Below are positions 1 through 4,764 of a stretch of 12,157 bases of DNA, piece by piece. How positions within the stretch are numbered: the stretch's first letter is position 1; each line of letters starts with the position of its first letter. Location of the stretch: NCBI GenBank assembly GCA_036796215.1, contig DAIRDJ010000137.1, positions 1 to 12,157 of the forward strand, written 5' to 3'. The position numbers and the translations under genes are program-made. The notes under the pieces are model-generated. The model ran no database searches, had not been told where the DNA came from, and saw only the letters and a program-made list of their open reading frames with translations. This stretch comes from SLRI01 sp036796215. Lineage in GTDB: Bacteria; Pseudomonadota; Alphaproteobacteria; Geminicoccales; Geminicoccaceae.

Positions 1-810
1 CCGGCCGAGATCGGCGCCGATGTCAGCCACATGAACCTGCACAAGACCTTCTGCATCCCGCATGGCGGTGGCGGTCCCGGCATGGGCCCGATCGGGGTCA
101 AGGCGCACCTCGCCCCCTTCCTCCCCGGTCACCCGGTCACCGGCGAGGGCGGTGACGCCAGCCTCGGCACCGTCTCGGCCGCCGCCTTCGGCTCACCCTC
201 GATCCTGCCGATCACCTGGTCCTATATCGCGCTGATGGGGGCCGAGGGCCTGACCCGGGCGAGCGAGGTCGCGATCCTGAACGCCAACTACATCGCAAAG
301 CGCCTCGAGGATCACTATCCCGTCGTCTACAAGGGCAAGAACGGCCGCGTCGCGCACGAGTGCATCATCGATTTCCGCGACATCAAGCACGAAACCGGCA
401 TCAGCTCGGAGGACGTCGCCAAGCGGCTGATGGACTATGGCTTCCACGCGCCGACCATGTCCTGGCCTGTGCCCGAGACGATGATGATCGAGCCCACCGA
501 GAGCGAGGCCAAGGCCGAGCTCGACCGGTTCTGCGATGCCATGATCGGCATCCGCGACGAGATCCGGGCGATCGAGAACGGCCAGAGCGACAAGGCCGAC
601 AATCCCTTGAAGCGCGCCCCGCACACTGCCGACCTCCTGCTCGGCGACTGGACCCGGCCCTACCCCAAGGCGCAGGCCTTCACGCCCTTGGGCGGCGATC
701 TCACCGACAAGTACTGGCCCCCCGTCGCCCGGGTCGACAACGTCTACGGCGACCGCCACGTCGTCTGCACCTGCCCACCGCTGGAGGACTACGCCGAGGC
801 GGCGGAGTAG
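1..810 (+). CDS. gcvP: Glycine dehydrogenase (decarboxylating), P protein, C-terminal part (5' truncated by window)
   Basis: P protein of the glycine cleavage system. It decarboxylates glycine with pyridoxal phosphate and passes the aminomethyl group to lipoylated GcvH. The reading frame is open from base 1, so the gene starts upstream of the window; 269 codons are visible. The sequence HMNLHKTFCIPHGGGGPGMG is the family's PLP-lysine region, with the Schiff-base lysine encoded at 43-45, followed by the glycine-rich loop. Further on, GSPSILPITWSYIALMG and the MSWPVPETMMIEPTESE stretch (about codons 155-171 of the visible part) are typical of the P-protein C-terminal domain. The end, with PPLEDYAEAAE, is the usual family terminus, so the 3' end looks intact. 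I cannot tell whether the gene is the single-chain form or a separate subunit 2. No gcvT or gcvH is in the window; they may lie upstream. The gene converges on the antitoxin-like gene with only 7 bp between stop codons, and no obvious terminator fits there. Confidence 0.96.
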   Translation, partial: PAEIGADVSHMNLHKTFCIPHGGGGPGMGPIGVKAHLAPFLPGHPVTGEGGDASLGTVSAAAFGSPSILPITWSYIALMGAEGLTRASEVAILNANYIAKRLEDHYPVVYKGKNGRVAHECIIDFRDIKHETGISSEDVAKRLMDYGFHAPTMSWPVPETMMIEPTESEAKAELDRFCDAMIGIRDEIRAIENGQSDKADNPLKRAPHTADLLLGDWTRPYPKAQAFTPLGGDLTDKYWPPVARVDNVYGDRHVVCTCPPLEDYAEAAE

Positions 811-817
811 GGGGCGC

Positions 818-1117
818 TCAGGCCTCTCGGACTGAAACGGAGAGGCGCAGATCGAGTGCGTCCATAATGCGTTTGAGGGTCTCCAGCGTCGGGTTGCCGC
901 GTGGGGAGAGGGAGCGATAGAGAGCGGTTCGCTCGAGGGCGGCGCGCTCGGCCAAGGCCGTCATGCCGCCGAGGCGGGCGTCTGCGACGTTCCGCAGGGC
1001 GAGCTTGAAGGCCGCCATATCGCCTGCCGCCAACGCCTCCTCCAGGTAGAGGGCGGCGAGCTCCGGGTCTTCGAGCATTTGCGCTCTGGTAGTCGCCAGC
1101 GGCTCACTTGCTCGCAT
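818..1117 (-). CDS. Orphan antitoxin-like HTH protein (HI1420 / COG3636 addiction-module antidote family)
   Basis: A small protein of about 99 residues that resembles the DNA-binding antidote of HI1419/HI1420-type (HigBA-like) toxin-antitoxin pairs. The visible signature is the acidic N-terminal stretch MLEDPELAALYLEEALAAGD, then a helix-turn-helix domain. Within it, MTALAERAALERTALYRSLS and GNPTLETLKRIMDALDLRLS match the family pattern of 'GMSxLAxxTGLxRexLYRaLS..GNPxfxTl..vl.aLGL.L'. Two ATG codons are possible. The one at 1117 has AAGGAG six bases upstream, while the one at 1123 would give a 101-residue form. In this family the RelE/HigB-like toxin gene normally lies directly upstream; here the upstream gene is a PIN-domain protein, 65 nt away, with no room for another toxin. 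I infer either a solitary antitoxin that regulates in trans or a third member of the island. The family call is fairly firm; the role is not. Confidence 0.85.
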   Translation of the reverse strand: MRASEPLATTRAQMLEDPELAALYLEEALAAGDMAAFKLALRNVADARLGGMTALAERAALERTALYRSLSPRGNPTLETLKRIMDALDLRLSVSVREA

Positions 1118-1182
1118 CGTCATCTCCTTTCCTGGTAATCGGCCCAGGCCAGCTTCGCCCGACTGATCGCCTGCTGCTGATG

Positions 1183-1578
1183 TCAGCGCGCGCGCTCGAG
1201 GAAGGCTGCCGGCGACAGAACCTCCACTTCATTATAGCTCACCGCCGGGAAGTGTTTCTGGTTACCGGTTACCAGAGCGGCAGCGCCGCCGGCGACTGCG
1301 GTCTGCAGAAAGATCTCATCGTCGGGGTCGACGAGGCCGAACGTCTCGGTTGTCGGCTCGACCCTAAGGGCAACTTCGTCGATGCTGTCGAGGATGCTCT
1401 TCAGCGCTTGGTGCGCCCGCTGATGCTTGGGCCTTTGGGCGACCGCCCGGTATTCGGCGATCACGCCGTCCGAGACGACGACTTCATGACTCCGGACAGC
1501 CAGTTCGACCACGGCAGCACATGTGCCGCGCGTGAGTCCGGCTGCGATGATGACGTTGCAGTCGAGGACCAGCCTCAA
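1183..1578 (-). CDS. PIN-domain toxin (PIN_3 / COG1569 type, VapC-like), TTG start
   Basis: A PIN-domain protein of 131 residues, expected to be a Mg-dependent endoribonuclease and the toxin partner of the upstream AbrB-type antitoxin. PIN acidic residues are visible: Asp6 in LVLDCN, Glu42 in VIAEYR, and the cluster LVDPDDEIF (Asp84, Asp86, Asp87). They are followed by the TGNQKHF motif (104-110), a form typical of the PIN_3 branch, which often has Asn where other VapC proteins have Asp. Length fits the family. The start is TTG at 1576-1578. It overlaps the antitoxin stop in the tetranucleotide TTGA, so the two genes are translationally coupled and the rare start codon may keep toxin synthesis below antitoxin synthesis. 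No ATG start preserves the conserved beta strand RLVLDCN. RNA target is unknown. Confidence 0.9.
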   Translation of the reverse strand: MRLVLDCNVIIAAGLTRGTCAAVVELAVRSHEVVVSDGVIAEYRAVAQRPKHQRAHQALKSILDSIDEVALRVEPTTETFGLVDPDDEIFLQTAVAGGAAALVTGNQKHFPAVSYNEVEVLSPAAFLERAR

Positions 1579-1862
1579 CGACGTGTACGGCGTCGCCCGG
1601 CACGCATGGCGTCGATCTCGGCGATCACCTCATCCATGACCCGCGCCTCTTCGGCCTCATCCTTGGGCTCGTCGACCTGCGCGAGGACATTGTGGAGGCG
1701 ATCGGCGATTGCCGCCCGGTCGACCACGATCTTCGGTCTGAGCACGATCCGGCCACCTTCGATCACGGCTTCCAGCATGTCGCCGACCTTCAGATCCAAC
1801 TCTTGCCGTAGCTGCGCGGGGATGGTGACCTGGAACTTGTCCTTGACCATGACGAGAGACAT
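1575..1862 (-). CDS. AbrB/MazE-type (SpoVT-AbrB fold) antitoxin
   Basis: The antitoxin of the pair with the PIN-domain protein, 95 residues. The N-terminal 45 residues form a swapped-hairpin AbrB DNA-binding domain: VKDKFQVTIPAQLRQELDLK followed by VGDMLEAVIEGGRIVLRPK. The C-terminal half is charged and helical (DEPKDEAEEARVMDEVIAEI) and is the likely toxin-binding tail. The ATG at 1860-1862 has GAGGTGA nine bases upstream (1872-1878); an internal ATG at 1848-1850 is an alternative start. The gene has its own candidate promoter and repeats (1862-1932), as expected for an autoregulated operon. Its stop overlaps the toxin start by four bases. AbrB-type antitoxins commonly pair with PIN toxins (VapB-like), so the assignment is consistent. 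Confidence 0.92.
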   Translation of the reverse strand: MSLVMVKDKFQVTIPAQLRQELDLKVGDMLEAVIEGGRIVLRPKIVVDRAAIADRLHNVLAQVDEPKDEAEEARVMDEVIAEIDAMRAGRRRTRR

Positions 1863-1902
1863 GTCGGACGCTCACCTCGGTGGAAAGTTGGAAAGTCCGA
1901 CA
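1862..1902. repeat. Operator-like repeats upstream of the AbrB antitoxin gene
   Basis: Two structures overlap here. A perfect 8-bp inverted repeat, TGTCGGAC (1862-1869) and GTCCGACA (1895-1902), flanks a 25-bp centre; the right-hand arm overlaps the antitoxin start codon. Inside and overlapping it is a perfect tandem direct repeat of TGGAAAGT (1881-1888 and 1889-1896). Position between the candidate -10 element and the start codon suits an autoregulatory operator for the AbrB protein or for the AbrB-PIN complex. Function is inferred. Confidence 0.5.
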
Positions 1903-1903
1903 A

Positions 1904-2551
1904 CTATTGTACCACGCCTCCGGCCAGGTCAAGCGCCGCAACGGCTGTCTCGGCGGCGCTGTCGTTTTGCCCGGTCGCACGCTGCTCCACCAACCCGTGC
2001 CGGATCGTCCTCAGCGTGCGCCGTGCTCCGGCCAGCGCCGCGGCCCAGTCGAGCTCGCGGCCGGCGTGCTCGATCAGTTGGTCGACGCATGCCGTGAAGC
2101 GGGGGGTGGGGCTGGTGTTGAAGAGGAGGCAGGAGACGAGGGCCGGGCCGAAGCGGGCTTCGAGGCAGGCTTGCGCCTTGGTCAGGGTGTCGAGGATGTG
2201 GGCCATGGCAAAATGCGCGCCGAGCTTGGCCGACCAGCTGGCGAGCGCGCCTGCGTTCTCGAGATCCTCGGGGCGTGCCGGCATCGGTGCCGTGCCACCC
2301 AGAATGCCGATGTCGTGGCTCAGCCGCCAGGTGCTGCGATGTGCCCGCAGCCGTGGTGCCGCATGGTCGGGCAGGTCCTCGAAGGCCTGCAGCTCGACCA
2401 CGGCGAAGCCGCGGCGCAGGCGCTCGAGGAGCCTGCGGTAGTCGGCGAGCAGGCAGTCGCCGGCCAGGAGGTGCTGGATGTCGGGCGAGCGCTCGAAGGC
2501 GCGGCGCAGATCGATGGTGCCGTCGTCGAGAAAGCGGCGGATCGAGGGCAT
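1904..2551 (-). CDS. Hypothetical protein, possible degenerate heme-oxygenase-like fold
   Basis: A 215-residue protein that I cannot name with confidence. It has no signal peptide or membrane segment and is alpha-helical and rich in Leu, Ala and Arg. The order of weak matches recalls the bacteriophytochrome-linked heme oxygenases: E20xxP23, then LAGDCLLADYRRLLERL (29-45), VVE (51-53), LSHDIGILGG (77-86) equivalent to 'L..DL..LG', and FGPALVSCLLFNTSPTPRF (134-152) where the family has its helix with an aromatic residue. However, the position of the heme-binding proximal His appears to be Arg16 and the distal Gly-Ser-x-x-Gly helix is not seen. If related, it is unlikely to bind heme in the usual way. 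The ATG at 2549-2551 has GGGAG seven bases upstream, buried in a hairpin. It lies 84 nt downstream of lpdA on the same strand and 41 nt upstream of the antitoxin gene. Confidence 0.6.
   Translation of the reverse strand: MPSIRRFLDDGTIDLRRAFERSPDIQHLLAGDCLLADYRRLLERLRRGFAVVELQAFEDLPDHAAPRLRAHRSTWRLSHDIGILGGTAPMPARPEDLENAGALASWSAKLGAHFAMAHILDTLTKAQACLEARFGPALVSCLLFNTSPTPRFTACVDQLIEHAGRELDWAAALAGARRTLRTIRHGLVEQRATGQNDSAAETAVAALDLAGGVVQ
1906..1932 (-). promoter_or_regulatory. Candidate sigma70-type promoter of the toxin-antitoxin operon
   Basis: On the minus strand a TTGACC element (1927-1932) and a TACAAT element (1906-1911) lie 15 bases apart. Each matches five of six bases of the housekeeping consensus, although the spacing is shorter than the ideal 17. 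The promoter sits inside the 3' end of the upstream gene (stop at 1904). The predicted transcript start, about seven bases beyond the -10 element, falls inside the left arm of the inverted repeat at 1895-1902, which would suit repression by the antitoxin. This is read from sequence only; no start site is known. Confidence 0.5.
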
Positions 2552-2557
2552 GAGAGA

Positions 2558-2586
2558 GCTCCCGGGCTGGATCGATGCCCGGGAGC
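2558..2586 (-). promoter_or_regulatory. Perfect 10-bp hairpin covering the ribosome-binding site of the 1904-2551 gene
   Basis: GCTCCCGGGC (2558-2567) and GCCCGGGAGC (2577-2586) are perfect inverted repeats separated by nine bases. In the minus-strand transcript the 3' arm carries the GGGAG that serves as ribosome-binding site, six to seven bases from the ATG. Folding would therefore block translation initiation. It could also act as the lpdA terminator, although only TCTCTC follows the stem rather than a run of U, or as a protein-binding palindrome. Confidence 0.55.
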
Positions 2587-2626
2587 GTAACTTATTCCTA
2601 TTATCTAGGCAATAATTCCTTTAGCG
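2587..2626 (-). promoter_or_regulatory. AT-rich island with inverted and direct repeats, candidate control region
   Basis: This is about 40 bp of markedly AT-rich sequence in an otherwise GC-rich window, lying between the lpdA stop and the hairpin. It holds the inverted repeat ATTAT-N7-ATAAT (2600-2604, 2612-2616) and a nested CCTA-N5-TAGG. On the minus strand the pentamer GGAAT occurs twice, 21 bp apart (two helical turns). GATAAT (2600-2605, minus) could serve as a -10 element, but no good -35 is spaced from it. I infer a promoter or regulator-binding site for the downstream gene. Confidence 0.35.
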
Positions 2627-2635
2627 CCCGATCGC

Positions 2636-4045
2636 TCAAAGATTCAACGGCTTGGCGAAGGTGGCGAGCGCCGCCTCCTTGATCGCCTCCTCGAGGGTCG
2701 GATGGGCGTGGCTGGTGCGCGCCAGGTCCTCGGCCGAGGCGCCGAACTCCATCGCCACCGCGACCTCGCCGATCATCGTGCCGGCATCGGCACCGATGAT
2801 GTGACAGCCGAGGATCTCGTCGGTCTCGGCATCGGCCAGGATCTTGACGAAGCCGTCGGTCTGCCCGACCGCCCGCGCCCGGCTGTTGGCCAAAAATGGG
2901 AACTTGCCGGTCTTGTACTTGATCTCGGCTTCCTTGAGCTGCTCCTCGGTCCGGCCGATCGCCGCCACCTCGGGTGCGGTGTAGACCACGCCCGGGATCT
3001 TGTTATAGTCGATATGCGGCTTTTGCCCGGCCAGTAGCTCGGCCAAAGCCACGCCCTCCTCCTCGGCCTTGTGCGCCAGCATCGGCCCGCGGATGACGTC
3101 GCCGATGGCGTAGATGCCGTCCGCACTGGTCCGGAAGTGGTCGTCGACCTCGATCATCCCGCGCTTGTCCGGCTCGATCCCGACTGTCTCCAGCCCCAGC
3201 CCCTGGGTGAACGGCCGCCGGCCGATGGCGACCAGGACGATGTCGCACGCGATGATCTCTGCCTCCCCGCCCTTGGCGGGCTCGACCGTGACCTTGAGCT
3301 TCTTGCCCTTGCTGTCCACACCGGTGACCTTGGTCGAGAGCTTGAAGGCGATCCCCTGCTTCTCCAGGATCCGCTGGAACTGCTTGCTGACCTCGCCGTC
3401 CATGCCGGGGGTGACCCGATCGAGGAACTCGACCACGGTGACCTTGGCACCCAGCCTTTGCCACACGGCCCCCATCTCGAGGCCGATATAGCCGCCGCCG
3501 ATCACCACCAGGTGCTCGGGCACCTTCTCGAGCTCGAGGGCACCCGTCGAGCTCACGATCCGCTTCTCGTCCACCTCCACGCCCGGCAGGGGCGTGCTCT
3601 CCGAGCCCGTGGCGATGACGATGTTCTTGGCCTCGAGCGTCTCCTCGCCGCCGTCGGCGAGCTTGACCGTCACCTTGCCCGGCCCGGCGATGCTGCCGTG
3701 GCCGACGCGATAGGTCACCTTGTTCTTCTTGAAGAGGCCCTCGATGCCCTTGGTCAGCGACTCGACCACATCGTCCTTGTGGTCCATCATCGCATCGAGA
3801 TCGAGCTCGACCGAGCCCACCTTGATCCCGTGCCGGGCCATGCCGTGTGCGGCCTCGTGGTAGAGGTGCGAGGAGTGCAGGAGGGCCTTGGACGGGATGC
3901 AGCCGACATTGAGGCAGGTGCCACCCAGGGTCCCGCGCTTCTCGACGCAGGCCACCTTCAGGCCGAGCTGGGCCGCCTTGATCGCCCCGATATAGCCACC
4001 CGGGCCGCCGCCGATGAACACCACATCATAGCTGTCCTCGCTCAT
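2636..4045 (-). CDS. lpdA: Dihydrolipoyl dehydrogenase (E3 / L protein)
   Basis: A flavoprotein of 469 residues that reoxidises dihydrolipoyl groups with NAD+, serving 2-oxoacid dehydrogenase complexes or the glycine cleavage system in the cytoplasm. Domains are in the usual order. The FAD Rossmann motif is GGGPGGY (12-18), with the redox disulfide Cys44/Cys49 in GGTCLNVGCIPSK. The NAD motif is GGGYIG (183-188), the second FAD motif is IYAIGDV, and the dimer-interface catalytic pair is His448/Glu453 in HAHPTLEEA. Length matches the family. The ATG at 4043-4045 has AGGGGA about seven bases upstream. There are no E1 or E2 genes beside it, so the complex it serves cannot be read from context; gcvP is near but on the other strand. 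It diverges from the small gene at 4196. Confidence 0.98.
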   Translation of the reverse strand: MSEDSYDVVFIGGGPGGYIGAIKAAQLGLKVACVEKRGTLGGTCLNVGCIPSKALLHSSHLYHEAAHGMARHGIKVGSVELDLDAMMDHKDDVVESLTKGIEGLFKKNKVTYRVGHGSIAGPGKVTVKLADGGEETLEAKNIVIATGSESTPLPGVEVDEKRIVSSTGALELEKVPEHLVVIGGGYIGLEMGAVWQRLGAKVTVVEFLDRVTPGMDGEVSKQFQRILEKQGIAFKLSTKVTGVDSKGKKLKVTVEPAKGGEAEIIACDIVLVAIGRRPFTQGLGLETVGIEPDKRGMIEVDDHFRTSADGIYAIGDVIRGPMLAHKAEEEGVALAELLAGQKPHIDYNKIPGVVYTAPEVAAIGRTEEQLKEAEIKYKTGKFPFLANSRARAVGQTDGFVKILADAETDEILGCHIIGADAGTMIGEVAVAMEFGASAEDLARTSHAHPTLEEAIKEAALATFAKPLNL

Positions 4046-4179
4046 CTCGTCCCCTTTCCGCGCCGCGGGCTGCTTTGCCGGTTTCTAGAGCAGACCGGCT
4101 GGCGAACAAACCCCGAGCCACAGTGGGGACTTGACGCAGGCCGCGATCGGTGGCGAAGTCCGGTCAGGTTCAACAAGCG
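4046..4179. other. Divergent intergenic region between lpdA and the small ORF
   Basis: This spacer holds no protein-coding gene that I can support. On the plus strand CTTGACG (4130-4136) resembles a -35 element for the small gene downstream, but only a weak -10 (CGAAGT, 4154-4159) is spaced 17 bases from it. Near lpdA there is an inverted repeat GCCGGT-N11-ACCGGC (4077-4082, 4094-4099), which could be a regulator site for lpdA. The opposite strand is open for about 79 codons through this region, but that frame has no recognisable features and runs antisense to the small gene. Confidence 0.4.
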
Positions 4180-4195
4180 GAAAGGAGGTGATCCA
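4180..4195 (+). promoter_or_regulatory. Extended Shine-Dalgarno sequence complementary to the 16S rRNA 3' end
   Basis: The bases GAAAGGAGGTGATCCA directly precede an ATG. They are the reverse complement of the 3' end of alphaproteobacterial 16S rRNA as generally known (ending TGGATCACCTCCTTTC). The match is 15 to 16 uninterrupted bases, where ordinary sites have four to seven. The GGAGG core (4184-4188) is seven bases from the ATG, which is optimal. Sequences on either side do not resemble 16S rRNA, so this is not a fragment of an rRNA gene. Confidence 0.8.
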
Positions 4196-4276
4196 ATGTC
4201 GAGTGGGATGACGGTGAGGTCGATCGGACCCGTGGCGTCGGGATCGGCAGCGGAGCAGCCTCTGCTGGTGGTGTGA
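4196..4276 (+). CDS. Small ORF of 26 codons with near-maximal ribosome-binding site; product not recognised
   Basis: ATG at 4196-4198, TGA at 4274-4276. The peptide begins MSSGMTVRSIGPVASG and ends LLVV; it is Ser/Val-rich with one Arg, one Glu, no Cys, no Trp and no membrane-length hydrophobic stretch. I recognise no family. Support for a real gene comes from the 15-16 nt extended ribosome-binding site directly upstream, a CTTGAC element 60 bases before the start, and an intrinsic terminator 47 bases after the stop. Together these give a compact transcript of roughly 200 nt. Alternatives are a leader peptide that controls the following TfoX-like gene, or an RNA whose purpose is to bind ribosomes and in which the peptide is incidental. 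It lies divergent from lpdA and in the same direction as the TfoX-like gene. Confidence 0.6.
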   Translation: MSSGMTVRSIGPVASGSAAEQPLLVV

Positions 4277-4323
4277 CCCACAAAGGAATTCGTTCCAGGG
4301 CCGGATGACCACCGTGCTCACGG

Positions 4324-4350
4324 AAAGGCCGCCTCCGGGCGGCCTTTCTT
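4324..4350 (+). terminator. Intrinsic terminator after the small ORF
   Basis: A perfect 10-bp stem, AAAGGCCGCC (4324-4333) and GGCGGCCTTT (4338-4347), closes on a four-base TCCG loop and is followed by CTT, giving a T-rich tail TTTCTTCTT. It reads on the plus strand. It sits 47 bases after the small ORF stop and 18 bases before the TfoX-like start, so it either ends the small transcript or acts as an attenuator for the next gene. Confidence 0.85.
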
Positions 4351-4368
4351 CTTGCGAGACATTTCAGA

Positions 4369-4719
4369 ATGGCGAAGCGCGATCCGTTCGTCGATCATGT
4401 CCTGGAGCTCCTGGAGCCCCTGGGCACCATGCGCGCGCGATCGATGTTCGGCGGCTTCGGCATCTTCCACATCGATCGAATGATTGCGCTCGTCGCCGAG
4501 GACCGGCTCTACCTCAAGACCGACAGCCTGACCCGGCCGACCTTCGAGGCCGTGGGTGCCGAGCCTTTCGTCTATGCCGGCAAGCGCGGCAGGCCCGCGG
4601 TCATGAGCTACCACGAAGCGCCGGCCGGCTGTCTCGAGGACGCCGAGACCATGCTGCAATGGGCGAGGCTCGCGGTCGAGGCCGCCCAGCGCGCCCCAGC
4701 GCCCAAGCGCAATCGCTAG
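4369..4719 (+). CDS. TfoX/Sxy N-terminal-domain protein
   Basis: A 116-residue cytoplasmic protein with the TfoX N-terminal domain alone. The signature RSMFGGFGIFHIDRMIALVA (24-43) is followed by LYLKTD (47-52) and the PFVYAGKRGRPAVMSYHEAP block (66-85) typical of the family. The C-terminal TfoX domain found in gamma-proteobacterial competence regulators is absent, as is usual for such short alphaproteobacterial members. Their role is not established, so a competence function should not be assumed. The ATG at 4369 has no good ribosome-binding site; GAGA lies about ten bases upstream. A terminator ends only 18 bases before the start, so the gene needs readthrough or a promoter very close by. 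The permease gene follows 45 nt later on the same strand. Confidence 0.92.
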   Translation: MAKRDPFVDHVLELLEPLGTMRARSMFGGFGIFHIDRMIALVAEDRLYLKTDSLTRPTFEAVGAEPFVYAGKRGRPAVMSYHEAPAGCLEDAETMLQWARLAVEAAQRAPAPKRNR

Positions 4720-4721
4720 CC

Positions 4722-4743
4722 CGCGTCGATTGCCATCGACGCG
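4722..4743 (+). terminator. Short perfect hairpin between the TfoX-like and permease genes
   Basis: CGCGTCGAT (4722-4730) and ATCGACGCG (4735-4743) form a 9-bp stem with a TGCC loop, starting two bases after the TfoX-like stop codon. No T-run follows, so it may be a weak or factor-assisted terminator, an mRNA-stabilising stem, or a protein-binding palindrome. Confidence 0.4.
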
Positions 4744-4764
4744 ACCGCCGGCAAGAGCGGTGCG

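Noticed and set aside
2558..2586. Strong intrinsic terminator for lpdA
   Set aside because: The stem is perfect but is followed on the lpdA strand by TCTCTCAT, not a T-run, and it contains the next gene's ribosome-binding site; kept only as a possibility.
1..4045. A glycine-cleavage operon formed by gcvP and lpdA
   Set aside because: The genes are on opposite strands and separated by four unrelated genes.
4180..4195. Fragment of a 16S rRNA gene on the minus strand
   Set aside because: Only 16 bases match the 16S 3' end; sequence on either side is unlike 16S rRNA or the 16S-23S spacer.
3071..4276. A 401-codon plus-strand frame that ends at the same stop as the small ORF
   Set aside because: Nearly all of it lies antisense to lpdA. 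Only the last 26 codons have their own ribosome-binding site, so only they are annotated.
4369..4719. Calling the TfoX-like protein a competence activator
   Set aside because: It has only the N-terminal domain, and no competence genes are nearby; the family name does not establish the function.
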